A stretch of 64,000 nucleotides of DNA, taken from Bryobacterales bacterium. GTDB taxonomy: Bacteria > Acidobacteriota > Terriglobia > Bryobacterales > Bryobacteraceae. The notes below the pieces were generated by a model. That model was not told the DNA's origin. It worked only from the letters and a program-made list of their open reading frames with translations, and did no database searches. Positions 1-8,867 of this stretch are shown here, one piece after another; positions within the stretch are counted from its first letter, which is position 1; every line of letters starts with the position of its first letter. Position numbers and translations under genes: made by a program. The DNA is taken from the NCBI GenBank assembly GCA_020854055.1, contig JADZGD010000039.1, positions 62,001 through 126,000 on the forward strand, given 5' to 3'.

Positions 1-24
1 AAAATCTTGCAGATCGTTGCTCAA
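1..24 (-). CDS. possible start of a gene running off the left edge
   Basis: On the minus strand a TTG codon at 24-22 opens a frame reading MSNDLQDF before the window ends. It is preceded by an AAGGAG Shine-Dalgarno-like sequence with a 5-base spacer, which is why I call a gene start here. It lies about 35 bases downstream of the decarboxylase stop on the same strand, so it could be the next gene of that operon. Only eight codons are visible and the product cannot be named. Confidence 0.4.
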
Positions 25-58
25 TGAGTCTCCTTTTTCCAATCCCGGATTTACCAGG

Positions 59-1423
59 TCACCGCGCCGGCGCCGCGCGCACTGCGGACAGTACGGCTTC
101 CAGGCTCCGGTCCACATCCTGTTCGGTTGTCGCCCAGGAAGAGACGCTGATGCGCATCGCGTGTTGCTGTTGCCACAAGGTGCCGCCACACCAGCAGGTC
201 CCATCCTGCTGGATAGCGGTGATCGCCCGCCCCGTCTCCTCGGGCGAGCCAAAGGATACCAGCACCTGGTTTAACACCACGTCATTCAGAATGGTAAACC
301 CGGCGCGGCGCAACCCCTCGGCAAACCGCCGCGCACAACGGCAGTTGCGATCGACCAGTTCGGCGAGTCCCTCCCGGCCCAGCGATTTGAGCGCCGCCCA
401 AATGTCTACTCCGCGAGCCCGCCGCGAAAGTTCCGGCACATATTGAGAGGGTTCGCGGTGGTCGCCTTGTGGCAGATAGGCGGCGGTCAGCGTCATCGCC
501 CGGCGCAACTGCTCCGGGTCGCGCACAAACGCCAATCCACTGTCGTAAGGCACGTTCAACCACTTATGGGCATCGGTGGCCCAGGAGTCGGCCTCGGCCG
601 TGCCGGTAATCAGGTGCCGCAACTCGGCACTGGCGGCGGCCCACAGCCCGAAAGCTCCATCCACGTGAATCCAGGCGCCCATCTTCCGCGCCCGGCGGCA
701 AATCTCTAATGCTGGATCGAACGCCCCGGAATTCACATTGCCGGCCTGGAGGCAAACAATCGCTGGGCCCTCCACATGCGGAATCCGGTCGGCCAGCATC
801 CGGCCCTGGTTGTCTACCGGCACGCGATGAACGCGCTCCCGCCCTAGTCCTAACAGCCCGAGCGACTTGAAAACGGAAGGATGCGCTTCCTCACTGACAA
901 TCACTTGAATCGCGGGCGCTCCGTAAAGCCCGCGCGCTTCCACATCCCACCCGGCCCGCTCCAAAACCGCATGCCGAGCCGCCGCCAGCGCGGTGAAATT
1001 CGCCATCGTCGCGCCAGTCACAAAAGCCCCGCCAGACCCGGCTGGCAACGCTAGAACTTCCAACAGCCACTCGAGCGCAACCTCTTCGAGCAGCGCCGAG
1101 ACCGGCGACGCGGCAAATAACCCCGCGTTCTGGTCCCATGCCGATGCCAGCCAGTTGGCGCCCAACGCCGCCGGCAGCGAGCCGCCAATTACAAAGCCGA
1201 AAAAACGTGGCCCGGAGATGCCCATCGTAGCCGGAGAACCGTTCTCGTCCAGCAACCGCACCACCTCTTCGGCCGCGGTAGGCTTCTCCGGCATCGGTTC
1301 GCGGAATACCTTCAACGCCTCAACCGCCTCGGGCGCCGGGCCTACCCGCCTCTCCCGGATCCCTTCCAGATAGCCGGCCGCGCGGCGTGCAACCGACTGT
1401 AGTAATTCATCCACAATCACCAT
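59..1423 (-). CDS. pyridoxal-dependent decarboxylase (group II, aromatic/acidic amino acid type)
   Basis: This is a PLP-dependent amino acid decarboxylase of the aspartate aminotransferase fold, likely cytoplasmic, converting an L-amino acid to its amine and CO2. The PLP lysine lies in TDAHKWLNVPYDSG (Lys about 287). HVDGAFGLW carries the Asp that pairs with the pyridine nitrogen (about 255), and His about 181 in EEAHPSVFKSLG should stack on the cofactor ring. The length (about 454 aa) fits the family. I chose the ATG at 1423; a TTG 11 codons upstream (1456) is also open and neither has a clear ribosome site. The substrate (Trp/Tyr/Phe, Glu or other) cannot be read from the sequence. It is divergent from proC. 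Confidence 0.88.
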   Translation of the reverse strand: MVIVDELLQSVARRAAGYLEGIRERRVGPAPEAVEALKVFREPMPEKPTAAEEVVRLLDENGSPATMGISGPRFFGFVIGGSLPAALGANWLASAWDQNAGLFAASPVSALLEEVALEWLLEVLALPAGSGGAFVTGATMANFTALAAARHAVLERAGWDVEARGLYGAPAIQVIVSEEAHPSVFKSLGLLGLGRERVHRVPVDNQGRMLADRIPHVEGPAIVCLQAGNVNSGAFDPALEICRRARKMGAWIHVDGAFGLWAAASAELRHLITGTAEADSWATDAHKWLNVPYDSGLAFVRDPEQLRRAMTLTAAYLPQGDHREPSQYVPELSRRARGVDIWAALKSLGREGLAELVDRNCRCARRFAEGLRRAGFTILNDVVLNQVLVSFGSPEETGRAITAIQQDGTCWCGGTLWQQQHAMRISVSSWATTEQDVDRSLEAVLSAVRAAPAR

Positions 1424-1523
1424 AGTAGCGAAGGGGATCAATTGTGCTATGTTCAATGTTCAGGCATACGCGCCGCTGGGCCGCCGATTCCCGCTCGTCT
1501 TCTGTCCGGCTTGAGGTCATTCC

Positions 1524-2432
1524 ATGTCTAAAGAACAACAACAGCCTGCATCCACTCCGGCGCCGATCATCGGCGGCGGTATGACGCTGGGCGTCATTGG
1601 CGCCGGCGTAATGGGTCAAACGCTCATCCGCGGCCTGCTATCGAGTGGCCTGATCCCCCGCGAACAGATCTGGGCCGGAGATAAAAATGGGACGGCGTGT
1701 GACGCCGTCAGCCAGTCGCTCGGCATTTTCGTCAGTTCCGAGTACCAGGACCGCATCCCAACGGCGGACCTGATTCTCATCTGTGTCAAGCCGAACGACG
1801 CCGCGGCTGTGATGGCTGCCTTGCGCAACGCCGGTTTGCGCCGCGAAACCTTGCTCATCTCGATTCTGGCCGGCGTCAGCACGGACCGATTGGAGTCTCT
1901 GCTCGGCACGGAAAACCCGGTCATCCGGGCCATGCCCAACACGCCGGCAGTGGTGGGTGAGGGGATGACCGCGGTCTGCCGCGGGCGCTTCGCCGCCAAG
2001 GCCGACCTGTTGCGTGCCCAGCACATCTTCGAAGCTGTCGGTAAGTGCTTGGCGATCGACGAGATCCACTTCAATGCCATCACCGCCCTGAGCGCCAGCG
2101 GACCGGCATATCATTTCTTGATCATGGAAGCGCTGGCTGATGCCGGCGTCCGGGTGGGATTGCCGCGGCAACTGGCCTTGACCCTTGTGGCGCAAACCGC
2201 CCTGGGCGCCGCGCGCATGGTGCTCACCAGCGGCCGCCATCCGGCTGCGCTGAGGGACGACGTTACCACCCCGGCCGGCTGCACCATCGGCGGCCTGCTG
2301 ATGCTCGAAGACGGCCGTATCCGCTCCGTGTTGGCGCGCGCGGTGGAGGAGGCAACCAGAATCTCCGCCCACCTGGGCGCCGGGCCCGCCCGGCCCCCGG
2401 AGCAAGTCTCCGGGCAACGGGGCAGCCACTAA
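1524..2432 (+). CDS. proC: pyrroline-5-carboxylate reductase
   Basis: Cytoplasmic NAD(P)H-dependent reduction of 1-pyrroline-5-carboxylate to proline. An N-terminal Rossmann motif GVIGAGVMG lies at about residues 23-31. The family signature region runs from ALSASGPAYHFLIMEAL through DDVTTPAGCTIGGL in the C-terminal dimerisation domain. At 302 aa it is some 30 aa longer than usual: a polar 19-residue N-terminal extension (an alternative start is the Met at 1581) and a short Pro/Gly-rich tail. Twelve bases separate it from the ornithine aminotransferase gene, so the pair forms an ornithine-to-proline unit: RocD makes the semialdehyde that cyclises to ProC's substrate. Confidence 0.93.
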   Translation: MSKEQQQPASTPAPIIGGGMTLGVIGAGVMGQTLIRGLLSSGLIPREQIWAGDKNGTACDAVSQSLGIFVSSEYQDRIPTADLILICVKPNDAAAVMAALRNAGLRRETLLISILAGVSTDRLESLLGTENPVIRAMPNTPAVVGEGMTAVCRGRFAAKADLLRAQHIFEAVGKCLAIDEIHFNAITALSASGPAYHFLIMEALADAGVRVGLPRQLALTLVAQTALGAARMVLTSGRHPAALRDDVTTPAGCTIGGLLMLEDGRIRSVLARAVEEATRISAHLGAGPARPPEQVSGQRGSH

Positions 2433-2444
2433 GAGATCCGCCGC

Positions 2445-3656
2445 ATGCAGGAACCGGATGCCCGCAGCCGGGCCGCTCGGCTGATCGAAATGGAAGATCA
2501 ATGGGGCGCCCACAACTACCGCCCGCTTGATGTGGTGGTGGAACGCGCCGCCGGCGCCTGGGTCTATGACGTCGAAGGGCGCCGCTACCTGGATTGCCTC
2601 AGCGCTTATTCGGCGCTGAACCAGGGCCACTGCCACCCGGCCATCATTGAGGCGCTCCACCAGCAGGCTGCATGCGTCACCCTCACCTCCCGCGCGTTTC
2701 GCAACGATCAGCTACCACGCTTTGCCGAGCAACTGGCCCGCATGTGCGGCATGGAGATGGTGCTGCCCATGAACACCGGCGCTGAAGCGGTGGAGACGGC
2801 AATCAAAGCCGCCCGCCGATGGGGCTACACGCGAAAGCGAATTCCACCGGACCAAGCCGAAATTATTGTCTGCGAGAACAATTTCCATGGCCGCACCACG
2901 ACCATATCCGGCTTCTCCTCCGAGCCGCTTTACCGCGACGGCTTCGGTCCGTTCACTCCCGGCTTCGTCTCTATCCCGTTCGGCGACGCCGAGGCCCTGG
3001 AAGCCGCCATTACACCGGGAACCTGCGCCTTTCTGGTCGAGCCGATTCAGTGTGAAGCCGGCATCCTCATTCCGCCCGATGGCTATCTCAGCAAGGTTGC
3101 TGCCATCTGCCGCCGCGAAAACGTGCTGCTGATTGCCGACGAGATCCAAACCGGCCTGGGGCGTACCGGCGTCATGTTTGCCTGTGAGCACGAGCAGGTT
3201 CAACCGGATGTTTACATTCTTGGCAAGGCCCTTTCGGGCGGCGTCTATCCGGTGTCGGCTGTCGTCTCCAGCCGCGAGGTTCTAGGCCTGTTCCGCCCCG
3301 GCAGCCATGGCAGCACCTACGGCGGTAATCCGCTGGCGTGCGCGGTGGCGCGGGCAGCGCTTAATATCATTGAAGAGGACCGCCTCGCCGACCGCTCAGC
3401 CGAACTCGGCGCCTGGCTGCTCTATGAACTTCGCAAACTGCGTCATCCGCACATCCGCACGGTGCGCGGCCGCGGTCTGCTGGTGGCGATCGAACTGCTA
3501 GTGCCCGCCCGGGCGTATTGCGAGAAGCTCAAGGACCTGGGCCTGTTGTGCAAAGAGACGCACGACTACGTCATCCGCCTGGCGCCGCCGCTGATCATCT
3601 CACAAGAGGACCTGGCCTGGGCTGTCAACCAGTTGCGCCAGGCCTTCGAAGCCTGA
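2445..3656 (+). CDS. rocD: ornithine--oxo-acid transaminase
   Basis: PLP-dependent class III aminotransferase that moves the delta-amino group of ornithine to 2-oxoglutarate, giving glutamate-5-semialdehyde. Visible landmarks are the N-terminal [18 protein letters not shown] block, the phosphate-binding [16 protein letters not shown] (about 109-124), the cofactor Asp in [13 protein letters not shown] (about 232) and the Schiff-base lysine in [12 protein letters not shown] (Lys261). The length of 403 aa is typical. The tandem arrangement with proC supports the ornithine substrate over the related acetylornithine or GABA transaminases. Its stop directly abuts the stop of the convergent secreted-protein gene. 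Confidence 0.92.
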   Translation: MQEPDARSRAARLIEMEDQWGAHNYRPLDVVVERAAGAWVYDVEGRRYLDCLSAYSALNQGHCHPAIIEALHQQAACVTLTSRAFRNDQLPRFAEQLARMCGMEMVLPMNTGAEAVETAIKAARRWGYTRKRIPPDQAEIIVCENNFHGRTTTISGFSSEPLYRDGFGPFTPGFVSIPFGDAEALEAAITPGTCAFLVEPIQCEAGILIPPDGYLSKVAAICRRENVLLIADEIQTGLGRTGVMFACEHEQVQPDVYILGKALSGGVYPVSAVVSSREVLGLFRPGSHGSTYGGNPLACAVARAALNIIEEDRLADRSAELGAWLLYELRKLRHPHIRTVRGRGLLVAIELLVPARAYCEKLKDLGLLCKETHDYVIRLAPPLIISQEDLAWAVNQLRQAFEA

Positions 3657-5810
3657 TTACTTCCCCTGCTCGCTGTAGGGCGTGACGTACACTAACGCCG
3701 GCGCCGAACACACCCTGTCACCCGTCACCGGATCGGGAGCGCAGACGATCACCGTCGCCCCGCCGCCAAAATCGGCAGGCACCGGGACATCCACCTGCTG
3801 AACACCGGCGAAGCTCGGAGAAGCCCCGGCGAATGGTGGCGCCAACACATCGCGGTCGCCGATGCGGGCCGTGATCCCAGCCGGCGGCAACCCGGTCGCC
3901 AGCATGCGCAGCAGTCCACCCGGCGGTTCGGGGTTTTGCTCCGAGTTGATGGAGCCATTCGAGTTAAGCACACTATTGGCGAAGATTACGGGGAATGCGG
4001 AGGCCAGCTCCACCTGCATCGGCGGACTACTCTGGCCGTTCACCGTCACCACCACCCGCACCGCACTCTTGCCGCTTACCGCCTCCGGCACCACCACCTG
4101 AATCCCGGCATCATCGGCGACCGTGACCTCTCCCGAATAGCCATCGAAAGTGACCGTCAGCCCATCGCCGCTGAACCGTAATCCCGTCAGGATCGCCAGG
4201 CTGCCGGGCACCAGCGGCCCCTTGCCGCCGGCCGCGCTGTCATATCCGGTCACTACTGGAACCGTGGAGTCTGGAACGCCAGGTTGCCGTTCGGTTACAA
4301 CCAATTCCACCGGAACGGCCTTCTGTCCGGCGCCGCCTGCGTCAATCACAATCGACGCTTTGTACACACCCGGCGCGAGTTTTCCCGGCAGCAGATCGAC
4401 GCGCACAGTCAGCGCGCCACGGGCAAATGGAGGATCCATGTGGATCCACCCGCCGGCGTTCTCATAGTGAATGGTTGCTACCCAGGGCATCGGCACACTC
4501 GGATCCCGCGAATTGCCGATCGTCAGCCAGTGAATATCGAAGATCGAACCGGCGGCGCGGGTGGACCGGATCAGCGCCGTGCTCACCTGAAGCTTCGGCC
4601 GAAAACCGGCATCGCAATCTCCCATCGCTTCGCAATCCGATCCGGGTACAAATTCGATGAACCGGGGCACCGGCGCGCCCTCGACCGCCGCCGTCTGGTC
4701 GGATACCGGCGCGTATTCCACCGTCACCACCGGGCTATAATCGAAATCGCCACCCGAGGGCCATGGCAGTGCCAAAAACACCGGAATCTGCGCATTTTCT
4801 CGAATCGAGGGGTCCGAGTCCAACACCTCAAACACCGCAAAACCCGCGCCCGCGGCGAGCGGTACTTCACCAGCGCTATCAAGCAGGGTGACGCCGCTAC
4901 CCATCGGACCCACCGCATACGGCATCGTGCCGCCGGAACCGTCCGGCTGGGGGCCGTTCACCCGGGCCAGCAGCAGAGATCCCTGGGTGGAGGGCGTGTA
5001 CTGACCCACTTCGGGATCGCTCCCCAGTCCCGCCCCGGTGGTCGGCACCGTTGCCGAGGAGCCAGCCACCAGGTTCGGTAGAAAGATGCGCGCCGTCTTG
5101 GGAAAGCCGGAAAATCTCAATATTATCCGGACCCCCGAATCCATGGTGGCGGGATCGCGTTTTTCGAATGCGTTGGGTATCGCTTCGGTTACGCGGGTGG
5201 TGGCGTGGGCGGTTCGGGCAAACAGGTTGCTCAACGTCAGCGTCTCCGGGGCCGGCGAGCCGTAGCAGTTCACCAGGCTCGAACCCTGGCTCGCCAACAG
5301 GCTGGCTTGCGGCGTCGCCACGGTAACCACGTTGGAGGTCATCGCCAGCAGTGAGGTTCCGCTGGCTGCCAGAGAGGCAAGGATTGGACTGTTGACCGGG
5401 ACGGTAGACGCGGCCACGCGGATTCCGCGGATGTGCAGGCTGAACTGGCCGCTGGCGCCCGGAGTGATCGCGACACCATTGAAGCTGATCGAATATGGCG
5501 ATCCCAGGTAGGCGCTTGGCTGGATCGTCACCGCCCCGCTGCCGGTATCGGCCGCCAGGCTTGCGTCCACGGCGCCGCCGGCGGCTAACCGGTTGGTGAT
5601 GCGCGCGCTCAGATAGACGGTGAGATTGGTGAGTAGCGGCGTGGCGGGACTCGCTCCACCGCATTGAAGCAGGATGTCACCGACCCGCTCGGTGATTCCT
5701 TCGGCCCGGACGATTGCCGGAACCGCACTGGGGGTGCATAGCGGCGCCGTTGCGCCCCGTGCGGACGGCAATACTGCCGCCACGATCACCAGACAGAATA
5801 ACGTTCTCAC
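3657..5810 (-). CDS. secreted protein with Solibacter-type C-terminal domain (TIGR03437-like)
   Basis: A large exported protein of unknown function, about 717 aa. It starts with a hydrophobic signal peptide (FCLVIVAAVLPSARGA) followed by mostly beta-rich, Thr/Ala/Gly-rich sequence. The last 210 residues, from VTGYDSAAGGKGPLVPGSLA to CAPDPVTGDRVCSAPALVYV, resemble the C-terminal domain known from many Solibacter secreted proteins, with an IPT-like 'PGSLAILTGLRFSGDGL' opening. I set the start at GTG 5810 because AGGAG sits about 8 bases before it; an upstream ATG (5855) would add 15 residues ahead of the signal peptide. Probably surface-attached or extracellular; no catalytic motif is seen. Confidence 0.75.
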   Translation of the reverse strand: MRTLFCLVIVAAVLPSARGATAPLCTPSAVPAIVRAEGITERVGDILLQCGGASPATPLLTNLTVYLSARITNRLAAGGAVDASLAADTGSGAVTIQPSAYLGSPYSISFNGVAITPGASGQFSLHIRGIRVAASTVPVNSPILASLAASGTSLLAMTSNVVTVATPQASLLASQGSSLVNCYGSPAPETLTLSNLFARTAHATTRVTEAIPNAFEKRDPATMDSGVRIILRFSGFPKTARIFLPNLVAGSSATVPTTGAGLGSDPEVGQYTPSTQGSLLLARVNGPQPDGSGGTMPYAVGPMGSGVTLLDSAGEVPLAAGAGFAVFEVLDSDPSIRENAQIPVFLALPWPSGGDFDYSPVVTVEYAPVSDQTAAVEGAPVPRFIEFVPGSDCEAMGDCDAGFRPKLQVSTALIRSTRAAGSIFDIHWLTIGNSRDPSVPMPWVATIHYENAGGWIHMDPPFARGALTVRVDLLPGKLAPGVYKASIVIDAGGAGQKAVPVELVVTERQPGVPDSTVPVVTGYDSAAGGKGPLVPGSLAILTGLRFSGDGLTVTFDGYSGEVTVADDAGIQVVVPEAVSGKSAVRVVVTVNGQSSPPMQVELASAFPVIFANSVLNSNGSINSEQNPEPPGGLLRMLATGLPPAGITARIGDRDVLAPPFAGASPSFAGVQQVDVPVPADFGGGATVIVCAPDPVTGDRVCSAPALVYVTPYSEQGK

Positions 5811-6034
5811 AGCCTCGGCTCCTGTTCTCAACCGGTTCCGGCAATCAAGATACATCCGGCTGGTTATGAATACGAAGGTGTAGTTTGGACGCTCCGGAGC
5901 CCGGAAAAGCCGGCGGGTGCGGCGAGGGCAGTCTCATTATGCCATAGTTGTTCCGTTACGATTAAAGAAGGTAGGCCACTCCATCGCTGACTCATGATCC
6001 CGGGTTTTCGCCCGGGCCGGCCGCCCACGCATCA

Positions 6035-7963
6035 ATGGCGTCTGACACCAAAACCCCGAACGCGCGGCAGTTCTTCTCCCGCGCCGGCATTCTCTCCCGC
6101 TGGCACCCGAGTTTCGAGTTCCGCCCCGGCCAGCTGGAGATGGCCCAGGCAGTGGAATCGGCGCTGGCTGAACGCCGCCACCTGATTGTCGAGGCGGGTA
6201 CCGGCACCGGCAAGACCCTCGCTTATCTGATCCCCGCCATCCTGTCAGGCCGCCGGGTGGTAATCTCCACCGGTACCAAAAACTTACAGGAGCAGTTGTT
6301 TTTCAAGGATATCCCCTTCCTCCAGCAGCACTTCGACCGGCCACTGAGCGTCTGCTACATGAAGGGCCGTAACAACTACGCCTGCCGGCAGAAGATCTAC
6401 GACGCCCAGAAAGAGCCCATCCTCACCGGCCTGGAGGAAATAGCCGACTACCAGATCATCCGCGAGTGGGAAAAAACCACCGAAACCGGTGATCGTGCCG
6501 AGATTCGTACCCTGCCCGAGGGTAGTTCGGTCTGGGCCAAACTGGACGCCCGCAAGGATCTGTGTACCGGCCAGAAGTGTCCCCAATTTGAGCGCTGTTT
6601 TCTTACGTTGATGCACCAGCGGGCTGCCGAAAGCGACATCATCATCGTCAATCACCACCTTTTCTTCGCCGATCTGGCGGTCAAGGACGAGGAATTCGGC
6701 GCCATCATTCCGGAGTACACCGCAGTCATCTTCGACGAAGCGCACGAGGTGGAAGACGTCGCGGGCTCCTACTTCGGCATCTCCATCAGCAACTACCAGT
6801 TCCAGGAACTCTCGCGCGATGCCGCCGCCGTGGCGCGCCGCAAGAACTGCAGTTCAGCGGAGCTGGAGCGGGTGCTCACCGTGCTGGTGGAACGCGCCGA
6901 GCAGTTCTTCGATCTTTTCGGCCTGGCGGAAGGGAGGTCGGTCTTCACCTCGCACCGCCGGTTCCTGGAACAGAACGAACTCGAATACGGCGATGTACTG
7001 CGCTCGCTGGAATTGGTCGTTTCCCATTTGGAGCTGATCAAGGAGCAGCCCGAAGAGATCATCCCGTTGATGCGTCGCGCTCTGGGGATCTCGGAAAACC
7101 TCCAGCTTTGGATGGAGGCGGGCGACCGGCGCTATGTCTATTGGATCGAGCGTCGCGGACGCGGCTTTTACCTGCAGGCGACGCCGATAGACGTCTCCTC
7201 TCTGCTATCCGAAAAGCTCTTCGACAAGGTGGACACGGTGGTTCTGACCTCGGCCACTCTGGCCGTGGCCGGTAGTTTCCACTATGTCGAGAACCGGCTG
7301 GGAATCCGCTCGCCGCGTTCCCTGATCGTTCCCGGCCACTTCGACTACCCGCATCAGGCGCTGCTCTACGTGCCCCAACAGTTGCCCGACCCGCGCAGCC
7401 CCGCGTTTGTCGAGCGGGCCGCCGGCGAGATCATCCGGATTCTGAGCCACAGCCGCGGCCGGGCATTCGTCCTGTTTACCAGCTACCAGCAGATGCGGCT
7501 GATTGAAGACCGAGTTGCGACGGCGATTGACTACCCCACGCTGCTTCAGGGTACCGGTCCGCGCAGCGCGCTGCTCGAGGAATTCCGCGCCACACCGAAC
7601 TGTGTCCTTTTTGCCACATCCTCGTTCTGGCAGGGCGTTGATGTGCCGGGCGAGCAGTTGAGCTGCGTTATCATAGATAAGTTACCGTTCGCGGTTCCTA
7701 GTGATCCGGTTGTCGAAGCGCGCATTCGTGCCATCAAGGAAGAGGGTGGTAACGCCTTCTACGACTATCAGATCCCACAAGCCGCCATCACTCTGAAACA
7801 GGGGTTCGGCCGGTTGATCCGCAGCCGCAATGACCGCGGCGTACTGGTTCTTCTGGACAATCGCATCACCAGCCAGCGCTACGGGCAGGTATTCTTCGAC
7901 AGTCTTCCAGATTACAGTTTCACTACGGAACTGTCGGACGTGGAGAGGTTTTTCGATGTATGA
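6035..7963 (+). CDS. ATP-dependent DNA helicase, DinG/XPD (Rad3-related) family
   Basis: Superfamily 2 helicase expected to unwind DNA 5'-3' in repair or replication stress. Walker A EAGTGTGKT is at 53-61 and the DEAH box at 234-237. Between them are four cysteines (117, 177, 182, 188) spaced as the [4Fe-4S] ligands of XPD/DinG. C-terminal helicase motifs include TSATLAVAGSF, SFWQGVDVPGEQL and QGFGRLIRS. At 642 aa it matches the compact bacterial DinG-like proteins without an exonuclease domain. The last 8 bases overlap the queD start, so the two are translated from one transcript. Confidence 0.9.
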   Translation: MASDTKTPNARQFFSRAGILSRWHPSFEFRPGQLEMAQAVESALAERRHLIVEAGTGTGKTLAYLIPAILSGRRVVISTGTKNLQEQLFFKDIPFLQQHFDRPLSVCYMKGRNNYACRQKIYDAQKEPILTGLEEIADYQIIREWEKTTETGDRAEIRTLPEGSSVWAKLDARKDLCTGQKCPQFERCFLTLMHQRAAESDIIIVNHHLFFADLAVKDEEFGAIIPEYTAVIFDEAHEVEDVAGSYFGISISNYQFQELSRDAAAVARRKNCSSAELERVLTVLVERAEQFFDLFGLAEGRSVFTSHRRFLEQNELEYGDVLRSLELVVSHLELIKEQPEEIIPLMRRALGISENLQLWMEAGDRRYVYWIERRGRGFYLQATPIDVSSLLSEKLFDKVDTVVLTSATLAVAGSFHYVENRLGIRSPRSLIVPGHFDYPHQALLYVPQQLPDPRSPAFVERAAGEIIRILSHSRGRAFVLFTSYQQMRLIEDRVATAIDYPTLLQGTGPRSALLEEFRATPNCVLFATSSFWQGVDVPGEQLSCVIIDKLPFAVPSDPVVEARIRAIKEEGGNAFYDYQIPQAAITLKQGFGRLIRSRNDRGVLVLLDNRITSQRYGQVFFDSLPDYSFTTELSDVERFFDV

Positions 7964-8333
7964 AGTTGTTGTAGAAAAGACGTTCGCCGCCGGACACGCC
8001 CTCCGGCACTACAAGGGAAAGTGCGAGAACGTACATGGGCACAACTACCGCGTTCAGGTCACTATCGAGGGAGAGAAGCTGAACGCGATCGGCCTGCTGG
8101 TGGATTTCGTTGAGCTAAAGCGCGTCCTGATGGAGGTGGTCGATTACCTGGACCATAAGTTCCTCAACGATATTCCGCCGTTTATCGAACTGAACCCCTC
8201 CGCGGAAAACATGGCCCGCTACTTTCATGACGAGATCATGAAGAGTATCGAACGGATCGCCGATGTGCCGGTGCGCCTTCGCGAGGTGCGAATCTGGGAA
8301 ACGGATACATCCATCGCCGCGTACCGGGGCTGA
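7956..8333 (+). CDS. queD: 6-carboxy-5,6,7,8-tetrahydropterin synthase
   Basis: Converts 7,8-dihydroneopterin triphosphate to 6-carboxytetrahydropterin, the second step of queuosine/7-deazaguanine synthesis. Zinc ligands His14, His27 and His29 (FAAGH and HGHNY) are present. Catalytic Cys23 lies in GKCENVHGH, Asp66-His67 in DYLDHKF, and a late Glu in RIWETDTS. The Cys and the 125-aa length mark QueD rather than eukaryotic-type PTPS. The ATG at 7956 overlaps the helicase stop by 8 bases; a longer open frame upstream is only the shadow of that gene. No other que gene is nearby. Confidence 0.93.
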   Translation: MYEVVVEKTFAAGHALRHYKGKCENVHGHNYRVQVTIEGEKLNAIGLLVDFVELKRVLMEVVDYLDHKFLNDIPPFIELNPSAENMARYFHDEIMKSIERIADVPVRLREVRIWETDTSIAAYRG

Positions 8334-8368
8334 CGGGAATCGGGAAGGAAGGCTCGAACGGAGAGAGA

Positions 8369-8396
8369 GCCTGCGGCCGGAGAAATAACCGCAGGC
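8369..8396. terminator. hairpin between convergent queD and ferredoxin genes
   Basis: A perfect 8-bp inverted repeat, GCCTGCGG and CCGCAGGC, around a 12-base loop. It lies 35 bases after the queD stop and 24 bases after the ferredoxin stop on the other strand. There is no long T tract on either side, so it may act as a shared bidirectional or assisted terminator. Confidence 0.5.
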
Positions 8397-8420
8397 CCTC
8401 AGGAAATTTTCGGCCGGGGA

Positions 8421-8681
8421 TCAGCGGGTGTAGAAATCGGCATTACGCTGCGCAAAGTGCGACCACTTTTCCGGAAGATCGTCCAGTGCAAAGATGGCTG
8501 ACACGGGACACACCGGCACGCACGCGCCACAGTCTATACACTCCACCGGATCAATAAAAAGCAGTTCCTCGTCGTTAAAGTTCGATTCGTCCTTTCTCGG
8601 ATGAATACAATCCACCGGACAGGCATCGACACACGCCGTATCCTTCGTACCGATGCAAGGCTCTGCAATTACATATGCCAT
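8421..8681 (-). CDS. 7Fe-type ferredoxin ([3Fe-4S][4Fe-4S])
   Basis: Small 86-aa soluble electron carrier. Cysteines 9, 17 and 58 fit the [3Fe-4S] site and 21, 48, 51 and 54 the [4Fe-4S] site, the pattern of Azotobacter-type FdI/FdxA; Cys25 matches the free cysteine of that family. The aromatic C-terminal tail (EKWSHFAQRNADFYTR) is also typical. AGGAAG precedes the ATG. A monocistronic gene is likely: a promoter-like sequence lies upstream and a hairpin downstream. The redox partner is unknown. Confidence 0.92.
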   Translation of the reverse strand: MAYVIAEPCIGTKDTACVDACPVDCIHPRKDESNFNDEELLFIDPVECIDCGACVPVCPVSAIFALDDLPEKWSHFAQRNADFYTR

Positions 8682-8777
8682 ACGAAACTTCCTATTGGCC
8701 TCCTAAACCCACACTCGAAAGATCTGGCGATTGAACTGGCAATCCCAGCGCCAAACTCGTTCCGAGATGGAATTCTA

Positions 8778-8807
8778 CCTATAGCATATCGTCTGAGTTC
8801 AAGACAA
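8778..8807 (-). promoter_or_regulatory. putative sigma70-type promoter of the ferredoxin gene
   Basis: Read on the minus strand, TTGTCT and TATAGG are separated by 18 bases, about 97 bases upstream of the ferredoxin ATG, in a 186-bp stretch without a gene. An alternative -10 (TAGAAT) lies a few bases further downstream. Sequence resemblance only. Confidence 0.35.
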
Positions 8808-8867
8808 CGGAATCCAGCCGCGATGGCCGGGCCTCGATCCGGGTGGTGGAATCGCGCCCGGGAACCG

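Noticed and set aside
7830..7955. Longer start for queD, 42 codons upstream
   Set aside because: The added residues are the shadow of the helicase C-terminus. The ATG at 7956 begins MYEVVVEKTFAAGH as in QueD.
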